This document shows positions 54,284 through 63,327 of a stretch of DNA of 64,000 nucleotides, piece after piece. The DNA comes from Azospirillaceae bacterium. Lineage in GTDB: Bacteria; Pseudomonadota; Alphaproteobacteria; Azospirillales; Azospirillaceae. The notes beneath the pieces were generated by a model. That model was not told where the DNA came from, did no database searches, and saw nothing but the letters and a program-made list of their open reading frames with translations. Where the stretch lies: positions 372,001 through 436,000 of the forward strand of contig JAPWJW010000005.1 in assembly GCA_028283825.1 (NCBI GenBank), in the 5' to 3' direction. Every line of letters starts with the position of its first letter. Positions within the stretch are counted from its first letter, which is position 1. Made by a program: the position numbers and the translations under genes.

Positions 54284-55345
54284 GTGCGCTCAGGATGTAT
54301 GCCTCTGAAGCCGGTTGCACGTGCGGAGGCGGGGGCGCGTTACGCGGCGCTTTATGACAGTTATGAACAGAATGTCCGGTGGATTCAGCGCCAAGCCGAC
54401 TGGGAATTAGCCGCGCTTCCCAAGGCCGTAAAAGAGGTCGCCGACTTTTATTTTAACAAGCGTCTGAAGGCGACAAGCGACGCGCCTTATTACAATATAA
54501 GTCCGATGGTTGGACGCCCTTTGCCGTACCTTGCGTTTTGGTTGTGTGACGACTTGGGGGTCGACGATGAACGGGTTCGGCGCACACTCGGACTGGCCCT
54601 AATTTTTGCATCCATCTCAGTTTCCGCATATGACGATTTGTTGGAAGGTGCGCTGGATGCCGTTTCCCATCGCCTATTTATCGCGCGCTACTTCTGGGCT
54701 CGGCATGCATCGCTTGTGGCAGAGTTGGCTGGCGACAAATTGAAAGTTCATGAACTTCTTGTTGTTGAAAATATATCTCACATATATGGCGAAGTTTATT
54801 CGTTATTCTCATCCTATCCGGTAACAGTAAATCCACTGTCGGAGAAGCATATAAGTAAATTTTCTCAATATCTGGTTTCAGTTTGTTATCCAAGCTTGGC
54901 GGCGATTTTCATTATGAAGGGGAATTCTGACGCTCTGCCTTCACTCAATAAATTTCTGCATAATTATTGCATGGGTTGGCGCATTGTTGACGACATGCGG
55001 GATTGTCGTGACGATCTGCTGCGAGGCGATGCCGGGAAGTCCGCCGTTATTTCTTATGTGATGTGGCACCTCAAATTAAGTCGCATCGATCTGCCAACGT
55101 TGACCGCTGCTTTGTTAGAGCCTGAGATTCTTGAGGGCCTTTATAAAGCCATTGATCGACATTATAAGGCAGCCGCGCGGGTGGCCCGGGAAATGAACTC
55201 GCAGCGCCTTCTTGATTTTGTGGTCGGGCAACGGGAAGGACACCGGGTGGAACAAGCCCGATTTCAATCTTTCCGCGATGGGTTGTGCGCTTTCTTAAAC
55301 GGTATTGAACACCGGGCTCTCACGCCGGATTTGTGCCCGCGTTGA
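54284..55345 (+). CDS. Isoprenoid-synthase-fold protein (polyprenyl/terpene synthase-like)
   Basis: 353 residues from GTG 54284, 6 bases after GGAGGGCGG; the later ATG 54299 lacks spacing. All-helical class I fold: first acidic motif SAYDDLLEG (116-122, only two Asp, so degenerate compared with DDxxD), second motif VDDMRDCRDDLL (235-246, intact). This pattern fits trans-prenyl-type synthases or terpene-cyclase-like enzymes with a reduced first metal site. It is AT-richer than the flanks. Close coupling to the leader-type peptide suggests it acts with or on it. Substrate unknown. Confidence 0.65.
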   Translation: MRSGCMPLKPVARAEAGARYAALYDSYEQNVRWIQRQADWELAALPKAVKEVADFYFNKRLKATSDAPYYNISPMVGRPLPYLAFWLCDDLGVDDERVRRTLGLALIFASISVSAYDDLLEGALDAVSHRLFIARYFWARHASLVAELAGDKLKVHELLVVENISHIYGEVYSLFSSYPVTVNPLSEKHISKFSQYLVSVCYPSLAAIFIMKGNSDALPSLNKFLHNYCMGWRIVDDMRDCRDDLLRGDAGKSAVISYVMWHLKLSRIDLPTLTAALLEPEILEGLYKAIDRHYKAAARVAREMNSQRLLDFVVGQREGHRVEQARFQSFRDGLCAFLNGIEHRALTPDLCPR

Positions 55346-55372
55346 GAAGGACTTGCCCGTACTCGATTTGCC

Positions 55373-56530
55373 TCAACCGTTGGCCTGGCTGACGGCCCGG
55401 GCCGTCAGCGGCACCAGCATCATCAGGGCCGCCAGCAGGGCGAAGGCGGCGGGCAGGCCCACGACATGGGCGATGAAGCCGATCAGCGCCGGGCCGCCCA
55501 GCATGCCGGCGTAGCCGATGGCGGTCATGCCGGCCACCGCCAGGGCGGGGGGCATGACGGTCTGCCGCCCGGCCGCGCTGAACAGCACTGGCACCAGGTT
55601 GGCCGCACCCAGGCCGATCAGCAGAAAACCGCCCAGCGTCAGGATGTGCAAGGGCGCCAGCAGCACGGCGATGATGCCGGCCACGGCCGTGAGGCCGCCC
55701 CAGATCATCACCCGCCGCACGCCCAGGGCCGCCACCACCCGGTCACCGGTCAGGCGTCCGGCCGTCATCGCCAGGGAAAAAAGGGTGTAGCCCAGGCCGG
55801 CCTGGGCGGCGGCGAAGCCCCGGTCGTCGGTCAGCAGCAGGGCGCCCCAGTCCAGCAAGGCGCCCTCCGTCAGGAAGGTCACCAGCGCCAGCACGCCCAG
55901 CAGCAGGACGATGCCGTGCGGGCGCACGAACAGCGGCGCCCGTTCACCCTCCGCCGCGCGGGTGGACAGCAGGCGGGGGGCGGCCATGGTCAGCGCCAGC
56001 AGCACCAGGGCCGTGCACAGCGTGGCGGCGGCCAGGGGCGGCAAGCCCGCGGCCAGCAGCAGGGTCATGCCGCCAGACCCGGCGAAGCCGCCGACACTGA
56101 ACAGGCCGTGGAAGCCGGACATCAGCGGCTGGCCGGACTCCCGCTCCACCGCCACCGCGTGCACGTTCATGGCGACGTCGATGGTGCCCAGGGACGCGCC
56201 GAACAGCAGCAGGGCCAGCGCCAGGGTGGGCACGGTGCTGACGGTAGCCAGCAGGGGCAGGGCCGCCGCCATGCCCAAGCCGCCGGCCAGGATGACGGAC
56301 CGCGTGCCGAAACGGCCGCTCAAGGGGGCGATGGTCGGCATGGCCGTCACCGACCCGATGCCCAGGCACAGCAGCAGCAGGCCCAGGGTGGCGTCATCCA
56401 CCCCCAGCCGGGCGCGGGCATAAGGCACCAGCGGCGCCCAGGAGGACATGGCGAACCCCGCCGCCAGAAAGGCGAGGCGGGTGGCCAGGCGCGTGGCCGG
56501 CCGGTTGGCGGAAAGCGTTGTTGCCGTCAT
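55373..56530 (-). CDS. MFS transporter, YbjJ/fucose-permease-like
   Basis: 385 residues from ATG 56530 (an additional codon TTG precedes it). Twelve hydrophobic segments. The MFS motif A-like loop is PLSGRFGTRSVILAGG and the central helix-5 region is DVAMNVHAVAVERESGQPLM with SGFHGLFSVGGF. These YbjJ-like features (D-x-A-M-N-x-x-A-x-x-x-E) are typical of transporters for small hydrophilic compounds. Substrate not predictable. Convergent with the isoprenoid-synthase-like gene. Confidence 0.83.
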   Translation of the reverse strand: MTATTLSANRPATRLATRLAFLAAGFAMSSWAPLVPYARARLGVDDATLGLLLLCLGIGSVTAMPTIAPLSGRFGTRSVILAGGLGMAAALPLLATVSTVPTLALALLLFGASLGTIDVAMNVHAVAVERESGQPLMSGFHGLFSVGGFAGSGGMTLLLAAGLPPLAAATLCTALVLLALTMAAPRLLSTRAAEGERAPLFVRPHGIVLLLGVLALVTFLTEGALLDWGALLLTDDRGFAAAQAGLGYTLFSLAMTAGRLTGDRVVAALGVRRVMIWGGLTAVAGIIAVLLAPLHILTLGGFLLIGLGAANLVPVLFSAAGRQTVMPPALAVAGMTAIGYAGMLGGPALIGFIAHVVGLPAAFALLAALMMLVPLTARAVSQANG

Positions 56531-56766
56531 CAATCACAAATGGTTCCAGAAAGACCAGGAACCATGACAAACACAGGCCCGCCGCATCGCGCAAGCCCAG
56601 GATTGGCCATATCCCGCCTGCGGCCCAGGAAAAACCGCGAGCGTAGCGAGCTAGGACGCGACGGCGTCCGCCGGAAGTTTCTGGGGAGCGGTAGCGGACT
56701 GGAAACTGAGGACAAGCCAAGGGGCGGATGCCCCGTCGGCGCCTGAGGAACTATAGACCAACCGTA

Positions 56767-58023
56767 TCAGGGCGCGCCGATGCGGGGGTGGAACAGCTGG
56801 AACCGCTCTGTCACCAGCACGATGACCAGGGCGCCGACGCCGCAGGCCAGGAACCCGGCCACCATGGGCAGGGTGGTGCCGTCGAAACGCTGGCTGATGG
56901 CGAAACCGACGATGGCGCCCACCACCGTGCTGACGAAACCCTGGACGGAGGCCGCGGTGCCGGCGATGGCGCCCAGGGGCTCCATGGCCATGGCGCCGAA
57001 GTTGCTGGCCGCCAGGGCGAAGCAGAACATGGTCATGGCCTGCAGGATGGTGAAGGTCACCACCCCCTCGCCGTGGCTGGCGACATAGGTGTGGATGCCG
57101 GCGAACAGGATGAAGACCAGCAGGGCGGTGTGCGACACCCGCCGCGTGCCCACCCGCACCACGATGCGGGCGTTCAGCAGGGCGGACACGGCCAGCGCCA
57201 TGCCGGTCAGCGCGAAGATCAGCGGGAACAGCGCCGGCGCCTTGAACACATCGTTGAAGATCAAGGGCATGCTGTTGATATAGGCGTAGACCGCGCTGAT
57301 CATCAGCGTCTGGGCCAGGGTGTAGCCCAGCGACTGCCGTTCGCTCAGCGTGCGGCGCATGGCCGACGCGATGCTGGCCACGTTGATGGGCCGGCGGTAT
57401 TCCGGATGCAGGGTTTCCGGCAGGCGGCGCAGCAGCCACCACAGCACCACCACGCCATAGACGGCCAGTGCGGCGAAGATGGCCCGCCATGGGGCGGCCA
57501 GCATGATCAGCTGTCCCAGGCTGGGTGCCAGGATGGGCACGGCCAGCAGCACCAGGAAGGCCAGCGACATGACCCGCGCCATCTGCCGCCCGGCGTAGCA
57601 GTCGCGCACCACCGACACCACGACGATGCGGGTGGAGGCGATGGCGATGCCTTGCGCCACGCGGCTTGCCAACAGCAGTTCGAAGGTGGGCGCCACGGCG
57701 GAGGCCAGGTTGGCCAGGGCGTAGAAGATGATGCCCCAGGCCAGGATGGGCCGGCGGCCGAAGCGGTCGGACAGGGGGCCGTAGACGATCTGCGCGGCCC
57801 CGAAGCCCAGCAGGAAGGCGGTGACGATCCACTGCCAGCGGTGTTCCTCCGGCACGCCCAACGACAGGCCGATCTGGCCCAGGGCCGGCAGCATGGCGTC
57901 GGTGGCCAGGGCGTTCATCGCCATCATCGCCGAAATCATCAGCACGAATTCGCGAAAGCCGATGCCGCTGTGCGCGGCCCCCTTGGGAACGTCGGGGGGC
58001 GGTGTCTCGGGGGCCGGCTGCAT
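56767..58023 (-). CDS. Bcr/CflA-type multidrug efflux MFS transporter
   Basis: 418 residues from ATG 58023; an ATG 45 codons upstream would add a low-complexity stretch. Helix-1 region GFREFVLMISAMMAMNALAT and TDAMLPALGQIGLSLGV are Bcr/CflA-like. Motif A is GPLSDRFGRRPILAWG and motif C-like SRVAQGIAIASTRIVVVSVV. Twelve membrane segments. Drug/proton antiport is the family role. Confidence 0.87.
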   Translation of the reverse strand: MQPAPETPPPDVPKGAAHSGIGFREFVLMISAMMAMNALATDAMLPALGQIGLSLGVPEEHRWQWIVTAFLLGFGAAQIVYGPLSDRFGRRPILAWGIIFYALANLASAVAPTFELLLASRVAQGIAIASTRIVVVSVVRDCYAGRQMARVMSLAFLVLLAVPILAPSLGQLIMLAAPWRAIFAALAVYGVVVLWWLLRRLPETLHPEYRRPINVASIASAMRRTLSERQSLGYTLAQTLMISAVYAYINSMPLIFNDVFKAPALFPLIFALTGMALAVSALLNARIVVRVGTRRVSHTALLVFILFAGIHTYVASHGEGVVTFTILQAMTMFCFALAASNFGAMAMEPLGAIAGTAASVQGFVSTVVGAIVGFAISQRFDGTTLPMVAGFLACGVGALVIVLVTERFQLFHPRIGAP

Positions 58024-58490
58024 CAGGGAAACTCCAGGCACGCCGGCCGGGGCCGGTCTTGTTATCAAAGGGCACCCCGGGGGCAAGGGGGTGCCGGAAA
58101 CGTTTGGGGTCAAGGATAGGGGGACCCCCACAACATCCCAAGCGGTCATTCTGTTCATGTCCGCGTGGAGGATGAAGGAAGGGTGCCGGCATCTGATTTA
58201 CCGATATTGCCGGTCTGGCGCGTCTTATACGCTCAGGCCGCGCCGGGATGACCAATTGCGAATGGTTCTTAAAGCATATACGGTCCCGGCAATCGTGATC
58301 GATGATCGGGATCGACCATCGGGTGCGGGGCAATCACGCGTTCGGGCGGTCGGGCATTGGCGATCAAGGATCTGAGGCAGCTGTTCATCGCCCACCGGCC
58401 GTCACCGCCCGAACTGGACATACACGCCGCCGCCCTGCCGCCGCTGGTAACGGTGCTGTAGTGATTGCCCGGCTCGTGGGCCGCATGCAT
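58024..58490. other. Intergenic region between efflux and LysR genes
   Basis: About 470 bases without a convincing gene; open frames here are out-of-frame shadows. Probably contains the efflux promoter and, at its right end, the LysR control site (see 58491-58538). Confidence 0.45.
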
Positions 58491-58538
58491 ATTCCCGCAC
58501 ATCGATAAGGCCTGAACGGCCGTCCGCTGTGCGGGAAT
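58491..58538. promoter_or_regulatory. 11-bp inverted repeat overlapping the LysR RBS
   Basis: ATTCCCGCACA (58491-58501) and TGTGCGGGAAT (58528-58538) are exact complements 26 bases apart. The right arm contains GCGGGAA, the only RBS-like sequence before the ATG at 58545. In RNA this could hide the RBS; in DNA it may be an autoregulatory site. Confidence 0.55.
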
Positions 58539-58544
58539 GCGTGT

Positions 58545-59459
58545 ATGGAAAGCTCATTTGACTGGGATGCCCTGCAATCCTTCCTGGCGGTGGTGCGGAC
58601 CGGCCGGCTGACGGCGGCGGCGCGGCGCATGGGGGTGGACCACACCACCCTGGGCCGGCGCATCGCCGACCTGGAACGGGCGCTGCAGGCGCAGTTGTTC
58701 ACCCGCAGCGTCCAAGGCTACGCCCTGACGCCCCAGGGGGAAAAACTGTTGGCCTCGGCCCAGGCCATGGAATCCCTGGCGCTGGGCGTCATGGAGGATG
58801 TGGCCGGGTCCAGCCTGAAGGTGGCGGGGTCCGTGCGCATCGGCGCGCCGGACGGCTTTGGCACCCTGTTCCTGGCGCGGCACCTGGCGGAACTGGGCGA
58901 ACGGCATCCCGATTTGCGGCTGGAACTGGTGACCATGCCGCGCCTGTTCAGCCTGACCAAGCGCGAGGCCGACATCGCCATCGGCCTGGCACCGCCGCAG
59001 GAAGGGCGGCTACACGCCCGCAAGCTGACCGACTATCAGCTGGGCCTGTACGCCACGGACGATTATCTGGCCCGCCATGGTGAGCCCACCCGCCGCGCCG
59101 ACCTGCGCGGCCACCGGCTGATCGGTTATGTCGGGGACCTGATCTATGCGCCGGAACTGGACTACATCCCCCTGATCGGCCCCCCGGGTGGCAGGGATCT
59201 GGCACCGTCGATCACCAGTTCCAACCTGTTGGCCCAATATCAGATGACCCTGGCCGGCCATGGCCTGTGCGTGCTGCCCTGTTTTATGGCGGCGCCGGAC
59301 ACGCGGCTGCGCCGCGTGATGGTGGATGCGGTGTCGCTGACCCGGTCCTTCTGGCTGATCGTCCATTCCGATTTGCGCGACCTGGCGCGGGTGCGCATCA
59401 CCACCGACTTCATCGTCGAGGCCGTACGCGCGGCGGGCGCCGTCTTCATGCCGGAATAG
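58545..59459 (+). CDS. LysR-family transcriptional regulator
   Basis: 304 residues from ATG 58545. The HTH is DALQSFLAVVRTGRLTAAAR, RMGVDHTTLGRRIADLERAL. The effector domain begins GSVRIGAPDGFGTLFLARHL and contains EADIAIGLAPPQEGRLHARK. Standing alone without a divergent partner, its target is not obvious; it may control the efflux gene or itself. The inverted repeat just upstream suggests autoregulation. Confidence 0.9.
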   Translation: MESSFDWDALQSFLAVVRTGRLTAAARRMGVDHTTLGRRIADLERALQAQLFTRSVQGYALTPQGEKLLASAQAMESLALGVMEDVAGSSLKVAGSVRIGAPDGFGTLFLARHLAELGERHPDLRLELVTMPRLFSLTKREADIAIGLAPPQEGRLHARKLTDYQLGLYATDDYLARHGEPTRRADLRGHRLIGYVGDLIYAPELDYIPLIGPPGGRDLAPSITSSNLLAQYQMTLAGHGLCVLPCFMAAPDTRLRRVMVDAVSLTRSFWLIVHSDLRDLARVRITTDFIVEAVRAAGAVFMPE

Positions 59460-59463
59460 CCTG

Positions 59464-59646
59464 TCAGTTCTTGGCGTCTTTCCCGGTTTTGTTTACGGGC
59501 TTGGAAGGCTTGGCGTCGGGCGGGGCTGGTGCCGCCCGCCCGTCGGGGTGGTCGCCGGGGTTGCCCTGCGGGGCCTTGCGCGGATGTTCCCCCTGGGGGA
59601 TCAGCCGGTCCGGGCTGGTGGACGGTTCGCTGCTGGGAGCGGTCAT
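59464..59646 (-). CDS. Small Pro/Lys-rich hydrophilic protein
   Basis: 60 residues from ATG 59646 with AAGGA eight bases upstream. Low complexity, Pro/Ser/Lys/Asp-rich (SPDRLIPQGEHPRKAPQGNP and a Lys-rich end). No family. Lies 4 bases from the convergent LysR stop. Accepted mainly because of the RBS; short hydrophilic proteins like this are frequent in this group. Confidence 0.45.
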   Translation of the reverse strand: MTAPSSEPSTSPDRLIPQGEHPRKAPQGNPGDHPDGRAAPAPPDAKPSKPVNKTGKDAKN

Positions 59647-59734
59647 GGGAAGGGTCCTTATCGGCAGATGGCGGCGGTAAGCCCGCGCCCTTCCTAAAGC
59701 ATTGGCGGGGCGATCCGTTCCCGCCCATGCCGGT

Positions 59735-60652
59735 TCAAGCCAACGCACCGCAGGTCTCGAACAGCAGGGCGCGCACCCAGCGGTGGCCGGGGTCATGGTG
59801 GGTGCGTTCATGCCAGGCGGCGATCTTGGTGAAGCCGGGCACGGAGATCGGCGGCGCCATCACCGCCAGGTCGGCAGCACCCGAGACCAGGCGGCGCGGC
59901 ACCACGGCGATCAGGTCGCTGGCCCGCAGCACCTCCAGCAATAGCAGGAAGCTGGTGACCGACAGGGTGACCCGCCGTTCCCGGCCCAGCGCCTCCAGCG
60001 CCACGTCGGTCACCCCGCGAAAGCCGTCGCCGGCCAGCGACACCAGCGCGTGGTCCAGGGCGCAGAAGCGGTCCAGCGACAGCGTGTCGCCGGCCGCGTC
60101 CGGGTGGTCGCCCCGCATGACGCAGACGTAGCCTTCGTCGAACAGGCGGCGGGCGTGCAGGTCGGGGGGCGTCGTCTCCGGCGTCATCAGGGCCAAGTGC
60201 AGGTCGCCCCGCTCCAACTGGCCCAGAATCGTGTCGTTGTCCACTGGGCGGGCCGCGACCTTGATGCCCGGTGCCCGCTGGCGCAGGGCCGCCAGGAAGG
60301 GCACGACGATGACCCGCAGGGCATAGTCGGTGGCGGCCAGCGACAGGGTGAAGCTGGTGGTGGCGGGGTCGAAGGCGGCGGGTTGCAGCAGCGCCTCGAT
60401 CTCCCCCAGCACCTTCTTGACCGGCCCGGCCAGTTCCAGGGCGCGCGGTGTTGGGACCATGCCCCGCTGGGTGCGGACGAACAGCGGGTCGTCGAAGCCC
60501 TCACGCAGGCGAGTCAGCATGCCGCTGACCGCCGGCTGGGTCAGGGCCAGGCGTGCCGCCGCCCGGGTCACGCTGCGTTCGTCCAGCAGGGTGTCCAGGG
60601 CCTTCAGCAGGTTCAGGTCCAGGGTTCTGATATCACGCATGTCGATGACCAT
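59735..60652 (-). CDS. LysR-family transcriptional regulator
   Basis: 305 residues from ATG 60652 (ATG 60640 is also possible; TTG 60658 adjoins). HTH: LDLNLLKALDTLLDERSVTR, AAARLALTQPAVSGMLTRLR, EGFDDPLFVRTQRGMVPTPR. The effector domain has SFTLSLAATDYALRVIVVPF, the NodD/LinR-like pattern. It lies downstream of the TonB receptor on the same strand with a T-N11-A box in the 69-base gap, so it probably has its own promoter. Confidence 0.9.
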   Translation of the reverse strand: MVIDMRDIRTLDLNLLKALDTLLDERSVTRAAARLALTQPAVSGMLTRLREGFDDPLFVRTQRGMVPTPRALELAGPVKKVLGEIEALLQPAAFDPATTSFTLSLAATDYALRVIVVPFLAALRQRAPGIKVAARPVDNDTILGQLERGDLHLALMTPETTPPDLHARRLFDEGYVCVMRGDHPDAAGDTLSLDRFCALDHALVSLAGDGFRGVTDVALEALGRERRVTLSVTSFLLLLEVLRASDLIAVVPRRLVSGAADLAVMAPPISVPGFTKIAAWHERTHHDPGHRWVRALLFETCGALA

Positions 60653-60668
60653 GGCCAATGGGCGAAAT

Positions 60669-60681
60669 TGAAATTATTTCA
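60669..60681. promoter_or_regulatory. LysR-type T-N11-A box
   Basis: TGAAATTATTTCA is a 13-base palindrome (6+1+6) with the T-N11-A spacing typical of LysR sites, 16 bases upstream of the LysR start at 60652. Likely autoregulatory. Confidence 0.5.
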
Positions 60682-60721
60682 GCCCATCAACCATGGCCGC
60701 GCAAGCGTTATGGGGTGTCCT

Positions 60722-63197
60722 CTACCATTGGTACTTCAGCGTGGCGGTCACGGTGCGCCGTGGCCCGAAGGAGCAGTAGTTCACCGTGTAGCAGTAGGCG
60801 ATGTATTCCTTGTCGAACAGGTTGGACACGTTCAGCGCCAGCTTGGCGCCGATCAGGTCCGGCACCAGGGCGCCCAGGTCGTAATGGATGGCGGCGTCGC
60901 CCAGGGTGTATGAGGGCACCTGGAAGCTGTCCAACTGGTCGCCCTGGCGCGCGCCGACATAGCGCACGCCGCCGGCGAGACCGAAACCCGTCAGCGGCCC
61001 ATTCTGGAAGGTGTAATCCGCCCAGAGTGAGGCCATGTGCGCCGGCACGTTGGGCGGGGTGTTGCCCGCCTCGATGCCGAAGGCGCTGTCCTGGTTGCTG
61101 CTTTCGGTCACCACGTTGTCGGTGTAGCTGTAGGCGGCGGTCAGGTCCAGGCCGGCCGCCAGGCTGGCCACCGCCGTCACCTCCGCCCCGCGCGACCGGA
61201 TCTCGCCCGCCTGGATGTCGAAGTTGGGGTGCAGCGGATCGGTGGTGGTGACGTTCTGTTCCGTCAACTGGTAGCCCGCCACGGTGATGAAGCTGTTCAT
61301 GCCCGGCGGCTGGTACTTCACGCCCACCTCATATTGCTGCGCCGTGGTGGGCTTGAACGGGTTGCCGGCATAGTCGGTGCCGCTGGCTTCCGCCGTCGTC
61401 GGGTTGAAGGACTTGGCGTAGCTGGCATAGGGCGCCAGGCCGTTGTCGGCGGTGTAGACCAGGCCCACGCGCCAGGTGAAGGCGTGGTCGGCCTGGGTGG
61501 TGGTGGTCTCCGCCAGGCGGTCGTTATAGCTGCCGTTGGCCCAGTCCTGCCGGCCGCTGATCATCAGCACCCACTTGTCCCAGCGGATCTGGTCCTGGGC
61601 GTAGATGCCCACCTGCTCGATGGTGGTCAGGGCGCTGTAGCCCACCGGCGGGTCGGACACCGCGTAGCCGTAGGTGGGGCTGAAGACATCGATGCCGGGG
61701 ATGCCGCTGAAGCCGAAGCTGCTGACCTGGTCCCAGTGGTAATGGAAATAGTCCACGCCCACCAGCAGGGTGTGGGACAGCGGGCCGGTGCTGGCCTTCA
61801 ACTCCACCTGGGTGTCCACGCCGGCGGCGTCGTTGTGTTCGGTGTCGCCGTAGGAATAGCGGCTGAGGGTGCGGTCGTCGTCCCCCAGGCCCGAGGGCCA
61901 CAGGGCGCCTTGCCCCACGTCGACATGGCTGTAGCGGAAATTCTGCCGCACCGTCAGGTTCTCATCGACCTGATGGCTGAACAGGTACTCCACGCCGTAC
62001 TGGGTGCGGGTTGAAGGTGTTGAAGTTGGGATCGCCTTCGAAAAAGCTGCTGGAGATCTTGCCGTTGGGGTTGGTGAACAACGTGCCGCTGGCCGGGACG
62101 TAACCGAAGAAGCCGCCGGACGGATCGCGCTGGTAATTGGCGATGATGGTCAGGTCGGTCTGCTCATCCGGTTTCCAGGTGAAACCCGGCTGCACCGACA
62201 CCCGCTGCTGGTGCACATGGTCGATCTGCGAATCCGCCTGCGACGCCATGCCGGTCAGGCGGTAGAGGAAATGGCCGTCGGCGTCCATGGCGCCGCCAAC
62301 GTCGAACGCCCCCTCCACCGCGCCGTAACTGCCGCCGCGGATTTCCACCTCATGCACCGGGTCGGCGGTGGGGCGCTTGGTCACCAACTCCGCCACACCG
62401 CCGGGATTGGCCTGGCCGAACAGGACGGAGGCGGGGCCGTGCATCACCTCAATCCGTTCCAGGAAATAGGGATCGATCTGCGGTTCGCCGAACTCACCGG
62501 ACAGCAGTTTCATCCCGTCCAGGTACTGATCCAGGTTGAAGCCGCGCGCCGTCATCAGCGTGTCGGTGTAGGTCAGGCTGATGCCATAGCTGTTGGAATT
62601 GACGCCGGCGGTATAGCGCAGGGCTTGTGAGACGCTTTCCACCGCCTGCGCGTCCATCTGGTCGCGGGTGACGATGCTGACGGACTGCGGCACCTCGATC
62701 AGCGGCGTGTCGGTCTTGCTGCCCGCCGCACTGCGGTGGGCGACATAACCGGCCACCGGGCCCGTCGCGGTTTCGGTGGCCGCTTGGGCCGCCTGGCCCT
62801 CCACCCGCAGGGTGCCCAGTTGCACCACACCGGCGCGGGCCTGCGGCGGCAGGCGGCGCAGGGTGACGGTGTGGGCCGCATCCACTTCATAGCCCAGGCC
62901 GGTGCCGGCCAGCAGGCGGCCCAGCGCCTGTTCCGGTGTCATGGTGCCGGCGGCGCCGGGGGTGTTCAGGCCCTGCAGCAGGTCGGCATGCACCGACACC
63001 TGCCAGCCGCTTTGCCGGCCGAACTGGGTCAGGCCGTCGGTCAGCGACTGCGCCGGAATGGCGAAGTCATGCACCGCCTGGCCGCTGGCGGTTTGCGCCG
63101 TGGCGGCCGGCGATCCCAACAGCGTGGCCACCGGCACCAGCGCCGTCGTCATGCACAGCGCCGTCGTGCGCGCCCATCCCCGCATCCCCATCCTCAT
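60722..63197 (-). pseudogene. FecA/FpvA-type TonB-dependent siderophore receptor, frameshifted
   Basis: From ATG 63197 (others nearby) the frame holds a signal peptide (ending SPAATAQ), a secretin/STN-type signalling domain (VHDFAIPAQSLTDGLTQFGR), a plug with IEVPQSVSIVTRDQMDAQ and the MHGPASVLFGQANPGGV motif, and the first barrel strands. Near 61999-62004 (CCC run in the gene) the frame breaks. One base on, it continues to a normal barrel and C-terminal aromatic end (TVTATLKYQW). Removing one base gives 825 codons. An STN domain implies cell-surface signalling to FecR (next gene upstream). Either a real null or a one-base sequence error. Confidence 0.85.
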
Positions 63198-63327
63198 TTC
63201 CCCGTACTCCAGTTCCTGCGAAACGTGACCCACGGGTTTGGGCATCGATGAAAATGCGACGCAACATCACCCGTTTGTCAGGAGACGCCGGCGCTTTCGG
63301 TGATTTTCAAAAATTTCCGATATTTTT

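Noticed and set aside
56651-58333. A 560-codon minus-strand frame
   Set aside because: Out-of-frame shadow of the Bcr/CflA transporter; no membrane segments or motifs.
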